In this document: positions 39,622-48,341 of the stretch, piece after piece
Layout: every line of letters starts with the position of its first letter
Position numbering within the stretch: the first letter of the stretch is position 1
Source of the DNA: PALSA-610 sp038239145
Lineage (GTDB): Bacteria > Actinomycetota > Acidimicrobiia > IMCC26256 > PALSA-610
Reading direction: 5' to 3'
Length of the DNA stretch: 64,000 nt
Assembly (NCBI GenBank): GCA_038239145.1
Contig: JBBSFB010000005.1
Coordinates: forward strand, 67,491-131,490
Notes under the pieces: generated by a model
Told to the model about the DNA's origin: nothing
The model's input: the letters and a program-made list of their open reading frames with translations, nothing else
The model's database searches: none
Translations under genes and position numbers: made by a program

Positions 39622-40283
39622 GATGATCGGCCGTCATCGTAGTGCCGCTCGAGTGAGGCTCGAACCTTCGACCTCGCCCGATGAAGCAGCACGCGCTGAT
39701 TCTCGTCGCTCACCTCGAGCGCGTCACACACCTCGGCCGCCGACCAGCCGAGCAGATCACGCATACTGATGACCTCGCGTTGCGCCGGCGGCAGCGTTTC
39801 GACGATGGAACGGACGAGCCCGAGAGTCTCGGCGTCGACCGCGCGCTGTTCCGGTTCCGACCATGGTTGCGGGGGCCGCTTCCATGTGCCCCGAGCGCGC
39901 AGGCCGCGCCGGAACCGATGCGGATCCACCGCCCGTTCTTCGTCGAGCAAGGCGGCGGCCGCGAACGGAATGGACCGGTTCTCCTTGACGCCGTGGGAGC
40001 GCGCAATGTTCACGAGTATCCGGTAGAGCCATGTCTTGAGACTCGATCGCTGCTCGAACCGACCGATGCCGTCGATCACGGCGAGCCACGTCTCCTGCAC
40101 CACTTCGTCGGCGACGGCCCGGCTCGGCACGTACTGTTGCGCGAGTCGGACGAGAGGGGCGTGGTAGCGGCGCAACAGGTGCGCGAATGCATCCGGGTCG
40201 CGCGCGGCGAGCGCCTTCACCAAGACGTCGTCGTCGGAGAAGTCGGGCCCGGCCACGGCGGGATCGTACGCGCACTCCAGCAC
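39618..40283 (-). CDS. ECF-type RNA polymerase sigma factor (221 aa)
   Basis: Sigma-70 region 2: YVPSRAVADEVVQETWLAVIDGI and FEQRSSLKTWLYRILVNIAR (the -10 recognition helix). Region 4: LPPAQREVISMRDLLGWSAAEV and LHRARSKVRASLE, the -35 helix-turn-helix. Linker of about 50 residues between them. Coupled to the zf-HC2 anti-sigma gene by a 4-nt overlap. ECF sigma operons are usually autoregulated; the 277 nt upstream (40284-40560) should hold that promoter but I cannot pick it out. The target regulon is unknown. Confidence 0.93.
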   Translation of the reverse strand: MLECAYDPAVAGPDFSDDDVLVKALAARDPDAFAHLLRRYHAPLVRLAQQYVPSRAVADEVVQETWLAVIDGIGRFEQRSSLKTWLYRILVNIARSHGVKENRSIPFAAAALLDEERAVDPHRFRRGLRARGTWKRPPQPWSEPEQRAVDAETLGLVRSIVETLPPAQREVISMRDLLGWSAAEVCDALEVSDENQRVLLHRARSKVRASLERHYDDGRSS

Positions 40284-40560
40284 AGAACACAGTCGGGGCT
40301 CACCTCATTCCGTTACAGGTCCCACGACGGGACGCGGTGAAAAGTGGTCGACTGCGAACCGTTGGGTGTGCGTCCGCCCGTCGCAGTCCACCTTGTCACG
40401 GTGACTGTCTCCCAGCGGGTCGCGACGCCACTACCTTCCTACCTCCGTGCGATGACAATTCCGATGGAAGCCAACCGGTCGTCGTCGATCGCGGAAGTAA
40501 GCCAGTGAGTGCACGTCGGCATGGTTGACGACGCAAAACATGCACTGCGATCGCTCGTAC

Positions 40561-41028
40561 CTACGGCGCGGTGCGGACGGTTCGTTCGAGGATGCCGAGG
40601 GTCGCTTTGATCGCCGACTCGGGGACGATCGGCCACGCACCGTTGCCCTTCCACTTCTCGTCGACCTGCGACCAGTCGTAGATCGACGTCACCGCCGTAC
40701 CGTCGGCCACTGGTTCGAGCCGGTAGCCGTAGTAGTGACCGATGCTCGGGAAGTTCTCGCCCGACACCTCCCACGTGATGTACCGGTCCTGCTCGTAGCC
40801 GGTGATGGTGACCGTCACGTCGTATTTGCCCATCGGAAGGTCACCCAAAGACTCGCGGTCCATGTGGATCACGAACGTGTCACCGACGGCCCCGGCCGGC
40901 TCGCCCGTAGCGCTCTGCAACATGCCGGAGGCGTCGATGGCGACGTGACCCCGGGGATCGGAGACGACCTCGAAGATTGCTGCCGCATCAGCCGGGATGG
41001 TCCGCGTGATCTCTACTCGCTCGCTCAT
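40561..41028 (-). CDS. SRPBCC (START fold) protein, second copy (155 aa)
   Basis: Paralogue of the protein at 2888-3361. The shared core is GHVAIDASGMLQSATG, VGDTFVIHMDRESL and MGKYDVTVTITGYEQDR; the last strand and helix differ more (SAIKATLGILERTVRTAP). The N-terminus ERVEITRTIPADAAAIFEVV matches strand 1 and helix 1 of the fold. The two copies are over 37 kb apart and on opposite strands, so they are not a tandem duplication. The ligand is unknown; polyketide-cyclase-like and toxin-handling roles are both found in the family. It is monocistronic. Confidence 0.8.
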   Translation of the reverse strand: MSERVEITRTIPADAAAIFEVVSDPRGHVAIDASGMLQSATGEPAGAVGDTFVIHMDRESLGDLPMGKYDVTVTITGYEQDRYITWEVSGENFPSIGHYYGYRLEPVADGTAVTSIYDWSQVDEKWKGNGAWPIVPESAIKATLGILERTVRTAP

Positions 41029-41132
41029 GCGGGCATCATCGCACGACTTGGGTGGCCGGCGACTCTCGCCGCCCGATCACCTCAACGGCTGCCGCGACGA
41101 GGGTCGACGCGTACGAGGATCCAGCCGATCAC

Positions 41133-41249
41133 CTACGCACGCAACGACATGTCGGCCACGACGACGTCGGTGTGCATGAGATCACCACCGCCGGATGTTC
41201 GGCGGACCCAAAACGGCTCTTCATCGACGACAAGGGTCACCTTCGCCAT
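41133..41249 (-). CDS. Possible 38-residue ORF between START-fold and beta-helix genes
   Basis: The minus strand at 41133-41249 reads MAKVTLVVDEEPFWVRRTSG then GGDLMHTDVVVADMSLRA. The composition is protein-like, with alternating hydrophobic residues, and there is a second ATG just before it (41252). I see no strong ribosome site and no known family. The remainder of 41029-41390 shows nothing else. Confidence 0.25.
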   Translation of the reverse strand: MAKVTLVVDEEPFWVRRTSGGGDLMHTDVVVADMSLRA

Positions 41250-41390
41250 CATCACTTCGGCAAGGGCGAGTCCAAGAGCTCGGAGCCCTCGTCTTCACCT
41301 TCGGTTGATCGCGCCCAAAAAACTCACCCACAGTTGGTGGTGAAATCGGCGGGGTTGCCGGCTGGAATGTGGGTGTGGTCGACTCGGACG

Positions 41391-42788
41391 ATGGGGAGGG
41401 CACGGCTCATCGTTCTGTTGGCTGTGCTCGCGCTCGCGCTCGCGACGGCGGCGTGCCGACCCGTATGGCCACCGCCCCCGGGACCCCCGCAGACGCACCC
41501 CGTCCTGATCCCCTGCTCGCAGGCGGACATACGGGTGACGGTGACGATCAGCAGCGTCCTCGACCCGTCGTGTACGTACCACGCCGGGTTCGAGATCACT
41601 GCGTCGAACGTGACGCTCGACTGCCGCAATGCGCTCGTCAGCGGCATATCGGCGAACGGAGTCGGTATCGAGGTGAGCTCGCCGGTCGACGTCGATCTCT
41701 CCGACGTCACGATCCGCAACTGCCGCATGCGCGGGTTCCTCGACAGCATGCGCGTGACGCGCGTCGGCTTCCGCACGCTCACGGCCGGACACGAGTACGA
41801 CCACGGGATCTCGGGGGTCGTGATCGAGGACTCGAACGTCGGCGGATCGACGGGCGTCGGGATCTACGTCGACGCGTACGTGACCCGGACGACGATACGT
41901 CGCAACACGATCGCGGGTGCAGGCAGCACCGGGATCTACTTCGACGCCGGGTCGGCCGACAATGTGGTGGAGCACAACACGATCCGCGACAACGGATTCG
42001 TCGAGGACAGTCCGGCCGGACAGCTCTTCACACTCAACGGCTTGCAGTTCCGGTTCTGGGGCACCGGCCGCGAGGGCATCGCGATCGACGGATCGCTCCG
42101 TAACCACATCATCGACAACGTGCTCTCGGGGAACTCCGCCGGCGGGGTGTTCCTCTACACGAACTGCGGCGAGAACGTCCACAACGATCCGGCCGCGTGG
42201 ATCCCGCGTCCGTACGGCGCCGACGACAACGTCATCTCGGGCAACATCTTCGACGGCGGCGTCAACGGCGTATGGATCGGGTCGCGCATGGCCGAGAACC
42301 TCGTGCCGATGGATTGCAGCGACCCGCAGTACGCACCTGGGATCACGCTCGACCGAGCGCCGCGCACGACCGTGACCGTTAACACGTTCCGCGATGTCGT
42401 CTACGGCGTTCGGGTCGAAGACGACGGCGCCAAGGTCGCCGGCAATAGTTTCGTCGCCGCCGACGCCGCGTCGTACGCAGTCATCGTCGGTACGCCGTTC
42501 CGCACGACCGTGTTGCACCGGCCCGTCAACGGAACGGTGCTCCTGGGGAACCGCGCCGTGATCACGGGCAACACGAGCCCGTACCGTTGGGTCGACGGCG
42601 AGACCGGCTCTACTGTCGCCGCAAACCTCGCGAACGGAGCGCCGGTCGGGTGGTGCAAGAGCGCGGATCTCCCGCGCGGCCCGTTCGTCTTCGACATCGC
42701 GTTCGCCTACGAGCCGGTGGGCAGCCCGGTCACGCCGCCCCCCGACCTCACGTTCCCGACCGTCGGCCCCCAAACCCCCTGCGCGTGA
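41391..42788 (+). CDS. Lipoprotein with right-handed parallel beta-helix, NosD-like (465 aa)
   Basis: Lipoprotein signal at the N-terminus (ARLIVLLAVLALALATAAC, lipobox ATAAC at the cleavage site) followed by a Pro-rich linker. The rest shows beta-helix repeats with regular asparagines and short turns: VTLDCRNALVSGISANGVG, TTIRRNTIAGAGSTGIYFDAG, VVEHNTIRDNGF, NHIIDNVLSGNSAGGVFLY, ending DNVISGNIFDGGVNGVWIG. These are NosD/periplasmic copper-binding or pectate-lyase-like helices that usually bind or cleave polysaccharide. No catalytic residues can be assigned. I chose the ATG at 41391; the ATG at 41367 would only add eight residues. Confidence 0.8.
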   Translation: MGRARLIVLLAVLALALATAACRPVWPPPPGPPQTHPVLIPCSQADIRVTVTISSVLDPSCTYHAGFEITASNVTLDCRNALVSGISANGVGIEVSSPVDVDLSDVTIRNCRMRGFLDSMRVTRVGFRTLTAGHEYDHGISGVVIEDSNVGGSTGVGIYVDAYVTRTTIRRNTIAGAGSTGIYFDAGSADNVVEHNTIRDNGFVEDSPAGQLFTLNGLQFRFWGTGREGIAIDGSLRNHIIDNVLSGNSAGGVFLYTNCGENVHNDPAAWIPRPYGADDNVISGNIFDGGVNGVWIGSRMAENLVPMDCSDPQYAPGITLDRAPRTTVTVNTFRDVVYGVRVEDDGAKVAGNSFVAADAASYAVIVGTPFRTTVLHRPVNGTVLLGNRAVITGNTSPYRWVDGETGSTVAANLANGAPVGWCKSADLPRGPFVFDIAFAYEPVGSPVTPPPDLTFPTVGPQTPCA

Positions 42789-42815
42789 CCAACCCCCACC
42801 ACCGAGGGCGAACCG

Positions 42816-43574
42816 TCAGGCAAGTCCGCGGGCGGCCCACGCACGCGCGGTCACAGTGAACGGTGCCGTGGGCAACAGGGCGCGACACCGGTCGCGCAGA
42901 CGACGTTGCCGAGTGCCGTCGAGACCGTTGACATAGTCGCCGGCCGGGCCTACGCCGAGGGTGAACGGCTCCCACCAGTCCTCGAAGGTCGGGTGCTCGG
43001 CGCTGATCGACAGCGCGGTCTCGTCGATCGCGTCGAGGCCGGCTTCGCGGAAAAGCCGGGCAAGGTGGCCTTCGCGCGCGCCGGCCCGCCCGGACTCGTC
43101 CTCGACGCCGGGGTCGAGGTCGCGCGCGGCGGCCCAGAAGATCCCGAGCGGTCCCGTGCTGCCGTCGAGATCCCATACACAAGCGGCCACGACCCCGCGC
43201 GAGCGGGTCACGCGAGCCATTTCGCGCAGGCCGACGACAGGATCGTTCATGAAGTGGACGACGAGCTGGGCCAGAACTGCATCGAAGGTGTCGTCGTCGA
43301 ACGGCAGGACCTCGGCGTGCGCCCGCTGCACGTCGACGCCGGGATGGCGCACGCGCACCGCAGCCACGAACGTCTCCGACGGATCGACCGCGGCGACGGC
43401 CTCCGGCCCCAGCCGACCGACGAGCTCGGCAGTCAACGCGCCGGGGCCGCACCCCACGTCGAGTACGTGCGTCGCTTCGACCACCCCGGCGAACGTGGCG
43501 AACACCGGAGCGAGTGGTCCCGAATACCGGCCCATGAACCGGTCGTACGCGTCGGCGCCAACCATGAAGCTCAC
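42816..43574 (-). CDS. SAM-dependent methyltransferase, class I (252 aa)
   Basis: Rossmann-type methyltransferase of the UbiE/Methyltransf_11 style. Motif I reads VLDVGCGPGALTAELVGRLG, post-I AAVDPSETFVAAVR, motif II FDAVLAQLVVHFMNDPV, and motif III GLREMARVTRSRGVVAACVWD. The C-terminal region (FEDWWEPFTLGVGPAGDYV) is typical of small-molecule methyltransferases. The N-terminus has DRFMGRYSGPLAPVF, common in this group. The substrate is unknown. It converges on the beta-helix gene (27 nt between the stops) and diverges from the small membrane protein at 43637. Confidence 0.9.
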   Translation of the reverse strand: MSFMVGADAYDRFMGRYSGPLAPVFATFAGVVEATHVLDVGCGPGALTAELVGRLGPEAVAAVDPSETFVAAVRVRHPGVDVQRAHAEVLPFDDDTFDAVLAQLVVHFMNDPVVGLREMARVTRSRGVVAACVWDLDGSTGPLGIFWAAARDLDPGVEDESGRAGAREGHLARLFREAGLDAIDETALSISAEHPTFEDWWEPFTLGVGPAGDYVNGLDGTRQRRLRDRCRALLPTAPFTVTARAWAARGLA

Positions 43575-43636
43575 GCGGGGGAATCTAGGCCGACGAGGCC
43601 GCGGAGCAACTCGACCCGCGGTGTTATCGTGCGGTC

Positions 43637-43867
43637 ATGGGAAGTAAGGGCAGCAGGTCGCGCAAGCCCGAGGACTCCCAACACCTGCCCAAGGTCGGCT
43701 CACCCGCCGAGAACGAGCACTCCTTGCACGAAGCCCGGGAGGCCGTGCTGGGTCAGATGGGTGTGCGCGGAGCCTCGTTGGGCGTCAAGTCGATCTTCAC
43801 CGCGATCATCGTTCTCCTGGTCGTCGGCGCGATCCTCGGCTTTCTCCTGCTCGTCGTGTTTCGCTGA
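43637..43867 (+). CDS. Small tail-anchored membrane protein (76 aa)
   Basis: Not recognised. A charged N-terminal half (GSKGSRSRKPEDSQHLP, HSLHEAREAVLGQMG) is followed by a single C-terminal membrane segment (IFTAIIVLLVVGAILGFLLL) and two residues. This is a tail-anchored layout; the amphipathic part between could interact with a membrane complex. It starts with ATG at 43637 and lies 58 nt before the adenosine-deaminase gene on the same strand. Confidence 0.65.
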   Translation: MGSKGSRSRKPEDSQHLPKVGSPAENEHSLHEAREAVLGQMGVRGASLGVKSIFTAIIVLLVVGAILGFLLLVVFR

Positions 43868-43924
43868 AAGCTCGGCACGAGGGCATACGCAACTGACCAT
43901 GACTTCATCGACGGTTCCCGCACC

Positions 43925-44989
43925 GTGACCGGGGAACGCACGACTTCGATCGAGCGCGCTCAGGTGCGGGTTCTCCCCAAGGTCGAATTGCACTGCCACA
44001 TCGAGGGCACGATGCGCCCGACGACGCTTTCGGACCTGGCCTCCGAGGCCGGAATCGCGCTGCCGGCCGAGGATCCGCGAGACCTGTACCGGTTCGCGAA
44101 CCTCACCGAGTTCCTCGCCGCGTTCTGGCTTGTGCAGTCCACGCTGACCGACCGCGCCGCCTGGGCCCGGCTCGCGTACGAGAGCATCGTCGACGGTGCC
44201 GCGCAACGGGTTGGTGCACCGCGAGACATTCTTCACGCCGGCCCGGCACCTCGAATCGGGTCAGGACCTCGGCGACATCCTCGCCGGTCTCGACGAAGGA
44301 CTGGCACTCGCCGAACGCGAGACGGGCACGACGGCGCGTCTGATCTTCGACATCGACCGGGACTTCGGCGCCGCGGTTGGGCTGGCGCACGTCGAGCGGC
44401 TGATCGATCTGCGCCGCGCCGGTGCTCCGGGCACCGACCGGGTGGTGGGCATCGGCATGGACTCGACCGAGCTGGGGGTCGATCCCGCGAGCTTCGTCGA
44501 CGCCTATCGAACGGCGGAGGCGGCGGGGCTGCGGCTCACCGCACATCAAGGCGAGAACTCTCCCGCCGTTGATGCCGCGACCGCGGTGGACGTACTGAGG
44601 GTCGAACGACTGGACCACGGGTTCTCCGTCTTGGAGGACCCGGACCTGACCGAGCGGCTCGCGCAGAGGCGACTCGCGTTCACGGTGTGCCCGAACGCGA
44701 CGTTCGGATCAACCCGGACCGGTTCGAGCACCTTTCCGATCACCCGGTCGCGAGGATGCGCGAGGCCGGCCTGCTCGTGACGCTCAATACCGATGACCCC
44801 GCGCTGATCGACCTCGACCTGACCGAGGAGTTCACCCAAACCGCCGAGGTATTCGGGTGGACGTGGGAAGACCTCGTGTTGTTGTCGCTCGATGCCGTCG
44901 ACGCGGCGTGGCTCGACGACGACGAGCGGCGCCGGCTCCGCGACCGGGTCAACGCCGGCGCGGCGCTGGCCGCCAAGACCGCAATCTGA
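43925..44989 (+). pseudogene. Adenosine deaminase-like gene with two compensating frameshifts
   Basis: The family sequence is continuous only across three segments. Segment 1 (43925-44203) starts with GTG and contains LPKVELHCHIEGTMRP with the zinc His pair. One extra C at 44204 moves the reading to the next frame, where NGLVHRETFFTPARHLE, GMDSTELGVDP and LTAHQGENSP (zinc His/acid region) are read. At 44705 a C is missing (TTCGG for TTCCGG) and the first frame returns: RINPDRFEHLSDHPV, LLVTLNTDDP and a C-terminus ending at TGA 44987-44989. The net frame is unchanged, so a single base each way would restore a normal length of about 354 residues. All catalytic residues are present, so recent mutation or base-call error are both possible. 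Confidence 0.8.
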
Positions 44990-45081
44990 TCACGATCGTG
45001 CCGGTTCGAGTTTCCGCACTGCATCAACACCTTCCACGATCTCAAGGCAACTGAGAGAGTTCCGCTTCGCCATCCCTACAG

Positions 45082-45393
45082 ATGCCTGCGAAGCGGGAGG
45101 ACACAGTGTCGATCGTCGTGGTCATGGAATGGGACGAGGTCGTACCCACTCAGGACCAGTACTGGGCCGTAACCGAGAAGTTCGGTCTCCAAGAGAAGCT
45201 CCCCGACGGGTGCGAGTACCACGTGGTCGGGATCGACCCGGAAATAGGTGCGCGAACCTGCGAGGTGTGCGATTCTGAGCAGGCGCACGGCCGGTACTTG
45301 GAGGAGGTCGGTCCTTCCTTCCAGGAGATCGGCATTCCACCGCCTTCGAAGGTGATGGTGATGCCGCTCCTACGTCACCTCGGCACCAAATAA
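45082..45393 (+). CDS. Small hypothetical protein, ferredoxin-like alpha/beta-barrel type (103 aa)
   Basis: Not recognised by name. VVVMEWDEVVPTQDQYWAVT and a C-terminal strand (PPSKVMVMPLL) with two helices between (YWAVTEKFGLQEKLPD, RYLEEVGPSFQEIG) give the strand-helix-strand-helix-strand order of small Dabb-like barrels. The middle carries two cysteines in ARTCEVCDSEQ that are not usual in the fold and could bind a metal. ATG at 45082; a GTG at 45106 is possible. It stands alone between the deaminase and a membrane protein. Confidence 0.5.
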   Translation: MPAKREDTVSIVVVMEWDEVVPTQDQYWAVTEKFGLQEKLPDGCEYHVVGIDPEIGARTCEVCDSEQAHGRYLEEVGPSFQEIGIPPPSKVMVMPLLRHLGTK

Positions 45394-45485
45394 GCGCGGT
45401 TGCGACGCCGGCGGACGACCACGCTCGACAAGCTCGTTAGCCACGTCGACGTCGCATCATGACCTCGAGCGCGTAGCCTCTGTTC

Positions 45486-45983
45486 GTGTCCGACGCGTTC
45501 TTGGCCCTGCTGGTCGGGGTGGCGCTCGTCGCGTTCGCGGCGAGACTCATTCTCGCGTCGCTTCCGTTGCCGAGACTCGCCGCACGCGCGTCGGCGCTCG
45601 AGGCTGCCCTCCTCGTGATCGGCAGCGCCGGCCTCGCGTTCCATTGCGGTGCGATGTTCTTCCGAACCGAAGCCTCCCGGATACCGGGCACGCATGGCGC
45701 GATCCGAGCGATCAACGCCATGGGCACATCGAGCCGAGTCTGGTTCATCGTTCCCGCGATCCTCGTCGTGCTCGGACTGCGTCACCAAGAGCCCGTCGCG
45801 ATCGCTGCGGTCGCCCTTTCTCTCATCGCCGTCGGCATCACCATGTACGACCACGGCCCGCTCCCGACCCACCTGCACGCGATCCTCGTGGCCGCAGTCG
45901 TTCTCAGCGCCGTCGTCGGGTTGCTGGTCCGCCCGCCGTGGCAACGTGCAACCACGCTGGAATCTGGGATCCCTCGACCTTGA
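45486..45983 (+). CDS. Four-to-five-helix membrane protein (165 aa)
   Basis: Not recognised. Hydrophobic segments at about residues 4-24 (FLALLVGVALVAFAARLIL), 38-56 (LEAALLVIGSAGLAFH), 85-98 (VWFIVPAILVVLGL), 104-120 (VAIAAVALSLIAVGI) and 130-148 (LHAILVAAVVLSAVVGLLV). The loops contain HHQE and several His (FHCGAMFF, YDHGPLP), and the C-terminus is short and polar. It could be a small carrier or quinone-interacting protein, without evidence for either. Monocistronic, starting with GTG at 45486. Confidence 0.7.
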   Translation: MSDAFLALLVGVALVAFAARLILASLPLPRLAARASALEAALLVIGSAGLAFHCGAMFFRTEASRIPGTHGAIRAINAMGTSSRVWFIVPAILVVLGLRHQEPVAIAAVALSLIAVGITMYDHGPLPTHLHAILVAAVVLSAVVGLLVRPPWQRATTLESGIPRP

Positions 45984-45998
45984 CGCGTTCTCCTTTTA

Positions 45999-46289
45999 CT
46001 ACATACGTGCAACGCCCCGGCGAGATAGCGGCGTGAAGCGATGCCCCGCATCCGGTACGCCGTCCGCAGGTGGTAGTCCACGGCGGATCTCACTCTGCTG
46101 CAGGATCGGTTTCGGCGGGAAGTTGTCGAACGCGTCGCAGGACACGGCAGCGATGTAGCCGTCACGACGTGTGCCGGAGCATACGATCAGTTGGACGAGT
46201 GCGCCGCCCGTGTCATTGCCGACGAGGGTGACATCTCGTAGATCAAGACGGTCGAGGAACTCGGAAATGAGCCGCGCTATCCCGTGCAC
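45999..46289 (-). pseudogene. Alpha/beta-hydrolase (haloalkane dehalogenase-type) middle fragment
   Basis: ARLISEFLDRLDLRDVTLVG followed by NDTGGALVQLIV is the nucleophile elbow of haloalkane-dehalogenase-like hydrolases (with Asp in the nucleophile position, GNDTGG), and AVSCDAFDNFPPKP the typical sequence after it. Before and after this about 70-residue core the similarity stops: there is no N-terminal domain, cap or final His. It overlaps the 3' end of the next gene by 47 nt, so that gene was probably joined onto a deleted hydrolase gene. Confidence 0.6.
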
Positions 46290-47232
46290 TAGCGCGCGTC
46301 CCGCTCCGCACTTCGAGGAGGTGGCGACGGAGAAACGACAGCTCGACTTCGACGGCGTGGTCGTGGCCGCCCATGAATGGTTCGTAGTGCCCGCCCGACA
46401 TCTGGACGAGTTCGCTGTTCGGCGCGCGCTTCGCTACTCGCACCGCGGGCGCGGCCAGCGCGGACTGATCCTGTTCACACGCAAGCACCAGCAGCGGGCA
46501 CTGCACGCGCGGCGCGTCACGGCCGGGCCGGTAGAAGCTGACGCGCAATGCCGACCGGGCGGCGATCTCTTGTCGCCAGTCCGGGTACATGTTGTCGGGG
46601 TCGAGAGCCCGACCCACATCGCGCGCGTCCGGTGTCGGCACCGCGACCGTGCCGGGCTCGCCCGCAAGCGGCACCAACCTCGGCCGCCGGCCGATGACAC
46701 CGCCGAGTCCGTCGAGCGCTGCGCGACCGGCGAAACGCAACAACGCGAACGGCCGCTGGTAACGCATCGCATTGCGAGCCGCGGCTTGACCGTCGGCGTT
46801 CGGCGTCTGCGCAATCACTGCGGCTACACCCGGGTTACGAGCCGCGACACGGATCACGTGGCCGCCCGAGACAGAGAATCCCCAGAGCGCAACCCGAGCC
46901 GGGTCTACGCCGGGCAAGGTCGCTGCGAACGCAATCGCGGCCTGCCAGTCGGCAAGCTCCTCGCGCATGCGCACCACCTGGCGCGGTTGCCCGCCGCTCT
47001 CGCCGAGATGGCGATAGTCGAACGCCAGGACCGTGAAGCCGGCCGCATGGAAAGGTTTCGCGAACGGGTCGGTGCCCGGCCCCATCGTCACAGCCAGGCC
47101 GCCGGCCATGATCACGCACGCCCCGTTGCTCCCCGGGTAGTGCCATCCCGCGCATTCGGTGTTCCCGCTGCGAAAGTGAACGCCCTCACGGGCAACGGGG
47201 ACTTGGGTGTGGTCGACCTCGTGAGTGCTCAT
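46243..47232 (-). CDS. Alpha/beta hydrolase, dienelactone-hydrolase/peptidase-S15-like (329 aa)
   Basis: Alpha/beta hydrolase with the elbow GFSVSGGHVIRVAARN (nucleophile Ser), an oxyanion turn early (GGLAVTMGPGTDP), AFDYRHLGESGGQPRQVV, and a late acid/His pair region (CEQDQSALAAP, then SGGHYEPFMGGHDHAVEV). Family members cleave esters or act on acyl enol compounds. I used the ATG at 47232, which begins THEVDHTQVPV; the frame extends upstream across the operator. Its last 30 residues look unrelated to the family and overlap a broken hydrolase gene, so the natural C-terminus may have been replaced. It is divergent from a TetR gene across the operator at 47243 and is its probable target. Confidence 0.82.
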   Translation of the reverse strand: MSTHEVDHTQVPVAREGVHFRSGNTECAGWHYPGSNGACVIMAGGLAVTMGPGTDPFAKPFHAAGFTVLAFDYRHLGESGGQPRQVVRMREELADWQAAIAFAATLPGVDPARVALWGFSVSGGHVIRVAARNPGVAAVIAQTPNADGQAAARNAMRYQRPFALLRFAGRAALDGLGGVIGRRPRLVPLAGEPGTVAVPTPDARDVGRALDPDNMYPDWRQEIAARSALRVSFYRPGRDAPRVQCPLLVLACEQDQSALAAPAVRVAKRAPNSELVQMSGGHYEPFMGGHDHAVEVELSFLRRHLLEVRSGTRASARDSAAHFRVPRPS

Positions 47233-47242
47233 AGGTAAAGTA

Positions 47243-47258
47243 ATACGATCGTACGTAT
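47243..47258. promoter_or_regulatory. Palindromic operator between hydrolase and TetR genes
   Basis: ATACGATCGTACGTAT: perfect outer arms ATACG/CGTAT, and 6 of 8 matched positions over the half-site, in the 55-nt gap between the divergent starts (47232 and 47288). Typical TetR placement, so it should silence both genes until a ligand appears. Confidence 0.6.
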
Positions 47259-47287
47259 AGTTTGTCAAGCGTTCTTCGGAGAGGGTC

Positions 47288-47920
47288 ATGGACGGTCGAG
47301 TCGAACGCGGCGACCGCACCCGAAAGGCACTCGCGGCCGAAGCCGCGGCAATCGCGTCCGTCGACGGCCTTTCCGGGATGACGTTGTCACAACTGGCGCA
47401 CGCGCTCGGCGTCAGCAAGAGCAGCGTTCAGGCGGCCTACGGAACGAAGGCGGACGTTCAGCTCGCGGCGGTCGCGGCAGCATCGGAGATCTTCGTGTCG
47501 GCGGTCGTTGCGCCCGCGCAAGTGCTGCCGGAGGGACTCCCAAGGCTCGAAGGGTTGGTCGACGCGTGGCTCGCATACGTGGAACGACGTGTGTTTCCCG
47601 GCGGTTGTTTCATGGGCGCCGTCACCCCCGAGTTCGACAGCCGACCGGGCGAGGTACGCGACGCGCTCGCACGCGCTCGGCGCGGGTGGCTTGCACTCCT
47701 CGAACGTCAAGCCGCCGCCGCGCAGGCTGCCGGCGACATCCCCGGTTCACCCTCTCCCGAGATGCTCGCGTTCGAGATCGATGCGTTGCTCGCCGCCGCG
47801 AACGTTTCCCGAAACCTCAGCGACGACACGGCACCACTCGCGGTCGCCCGCGCACTGATCTCGCTCCGCCTCGGAAGTCCGCCGACCCGTGCGACCAAGC
47901 GCCAATCGAAACCGGGCTAG
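47288..47920 (+). CDS. TetR-family regulator (210 aa)
   Basis: N-terminal TetR helix-turn-helix: ERGDRTRKALAAEAAAIAS then GMTLSQLAHALGVSKSSVQA and the AYGTKADVQLAA cap. Residues 75-195 form the ligand-binding helical domain; GGCFMGAVTPEFDSRPGEVR resembles the group with a C-terminal TetR_C_6-like domain. The gene is divergent from the hydrolase at 46243-47232 with a palindrome between, so it most likely represses that hydrolase and itself. ATG at 47288, no other start fits. Confidence 0.9.
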   Translation: MDGRVERGDRTRKALAAEAAAIASVDGLSGMTLSQLAHALGVSKSSVQAAYGTKADVQLAAVAAASEIFVSAVVAPAQVLPEGLPRLEGLVDAWLAYVERRVFPGGCFMGAVTPEFDSRPGEVRDALARARRGWLALLERQAAAAQAAGDIPGSPSPEMLAFEIDALLAAANVSRNLSDDTAPLAVARALISLRLGSPPTRATKRQSKPG

Positions 47921-48120
47921 GTCTTGTGCCCTTGAGAGCGCGTCATCGTCCCGCAGGCACATGTCGCGAAGTTCTCGTCGAGACAGCGGTAGACGAGTCC
48001 CCGGGAGACGCCCTCGTCCGCGGCAATGTCCGCGATCGGTACGAACTCGTAGGCGTTGGCTGCGAAGTGCTTGGCGCCGATGTCGAGGCGCGGCTCTGTC
48101 TCGAGCAAGCTCCGACGGCT
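47917..48120 (-). pseudogene. TetR helix-turn-helix fragment
   Basis: The minus strand reads RLDIGAKHFAANAYEFVPIA followed by ADEGVSRGLVYRCLDENFA, a clear but worn TetR DNA-binding domain (A.Y.F..IADIA..EGVSRGLVY is the consensus), ending after about 60 residues at a stop at 47917. Neither the usual F in YYHF nor a ligand-binding domain is present. It overlaps the 3' end of the intact TetR gene on the other strand by 4 nt. The stretch 48121-48341 holds nothing else. Confidence 0.5.
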
Positions 48121-48341
48121 CGGCAATGGGTTCATCGTCACCGGCTGGCGTCTCGCACTCGGACTGCGGTTGGGCCCACGCCACTCCCCGATCATGCCCT
48201 CGTGTGGTCGACGTTCGTCGACTACGACCGGCGGATCGCGGCGGTCATCTCGCCGCCCGTCTCGCTACTGCATCGCCGGATCGTCGCGAGCTCGAGGTCG
48301 ATATCGATTGGGCCGGGCTCGTCGGTTGCAGTGTCGTTCGT

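Noticed and set aside
41295..42773. Minus-strand open frame opposite the beta-helix lipoprotein
   Set aside because: Arg/Asp/Val-rich shadow; the plus strand has a lipobox and regular beta-helix repeats.
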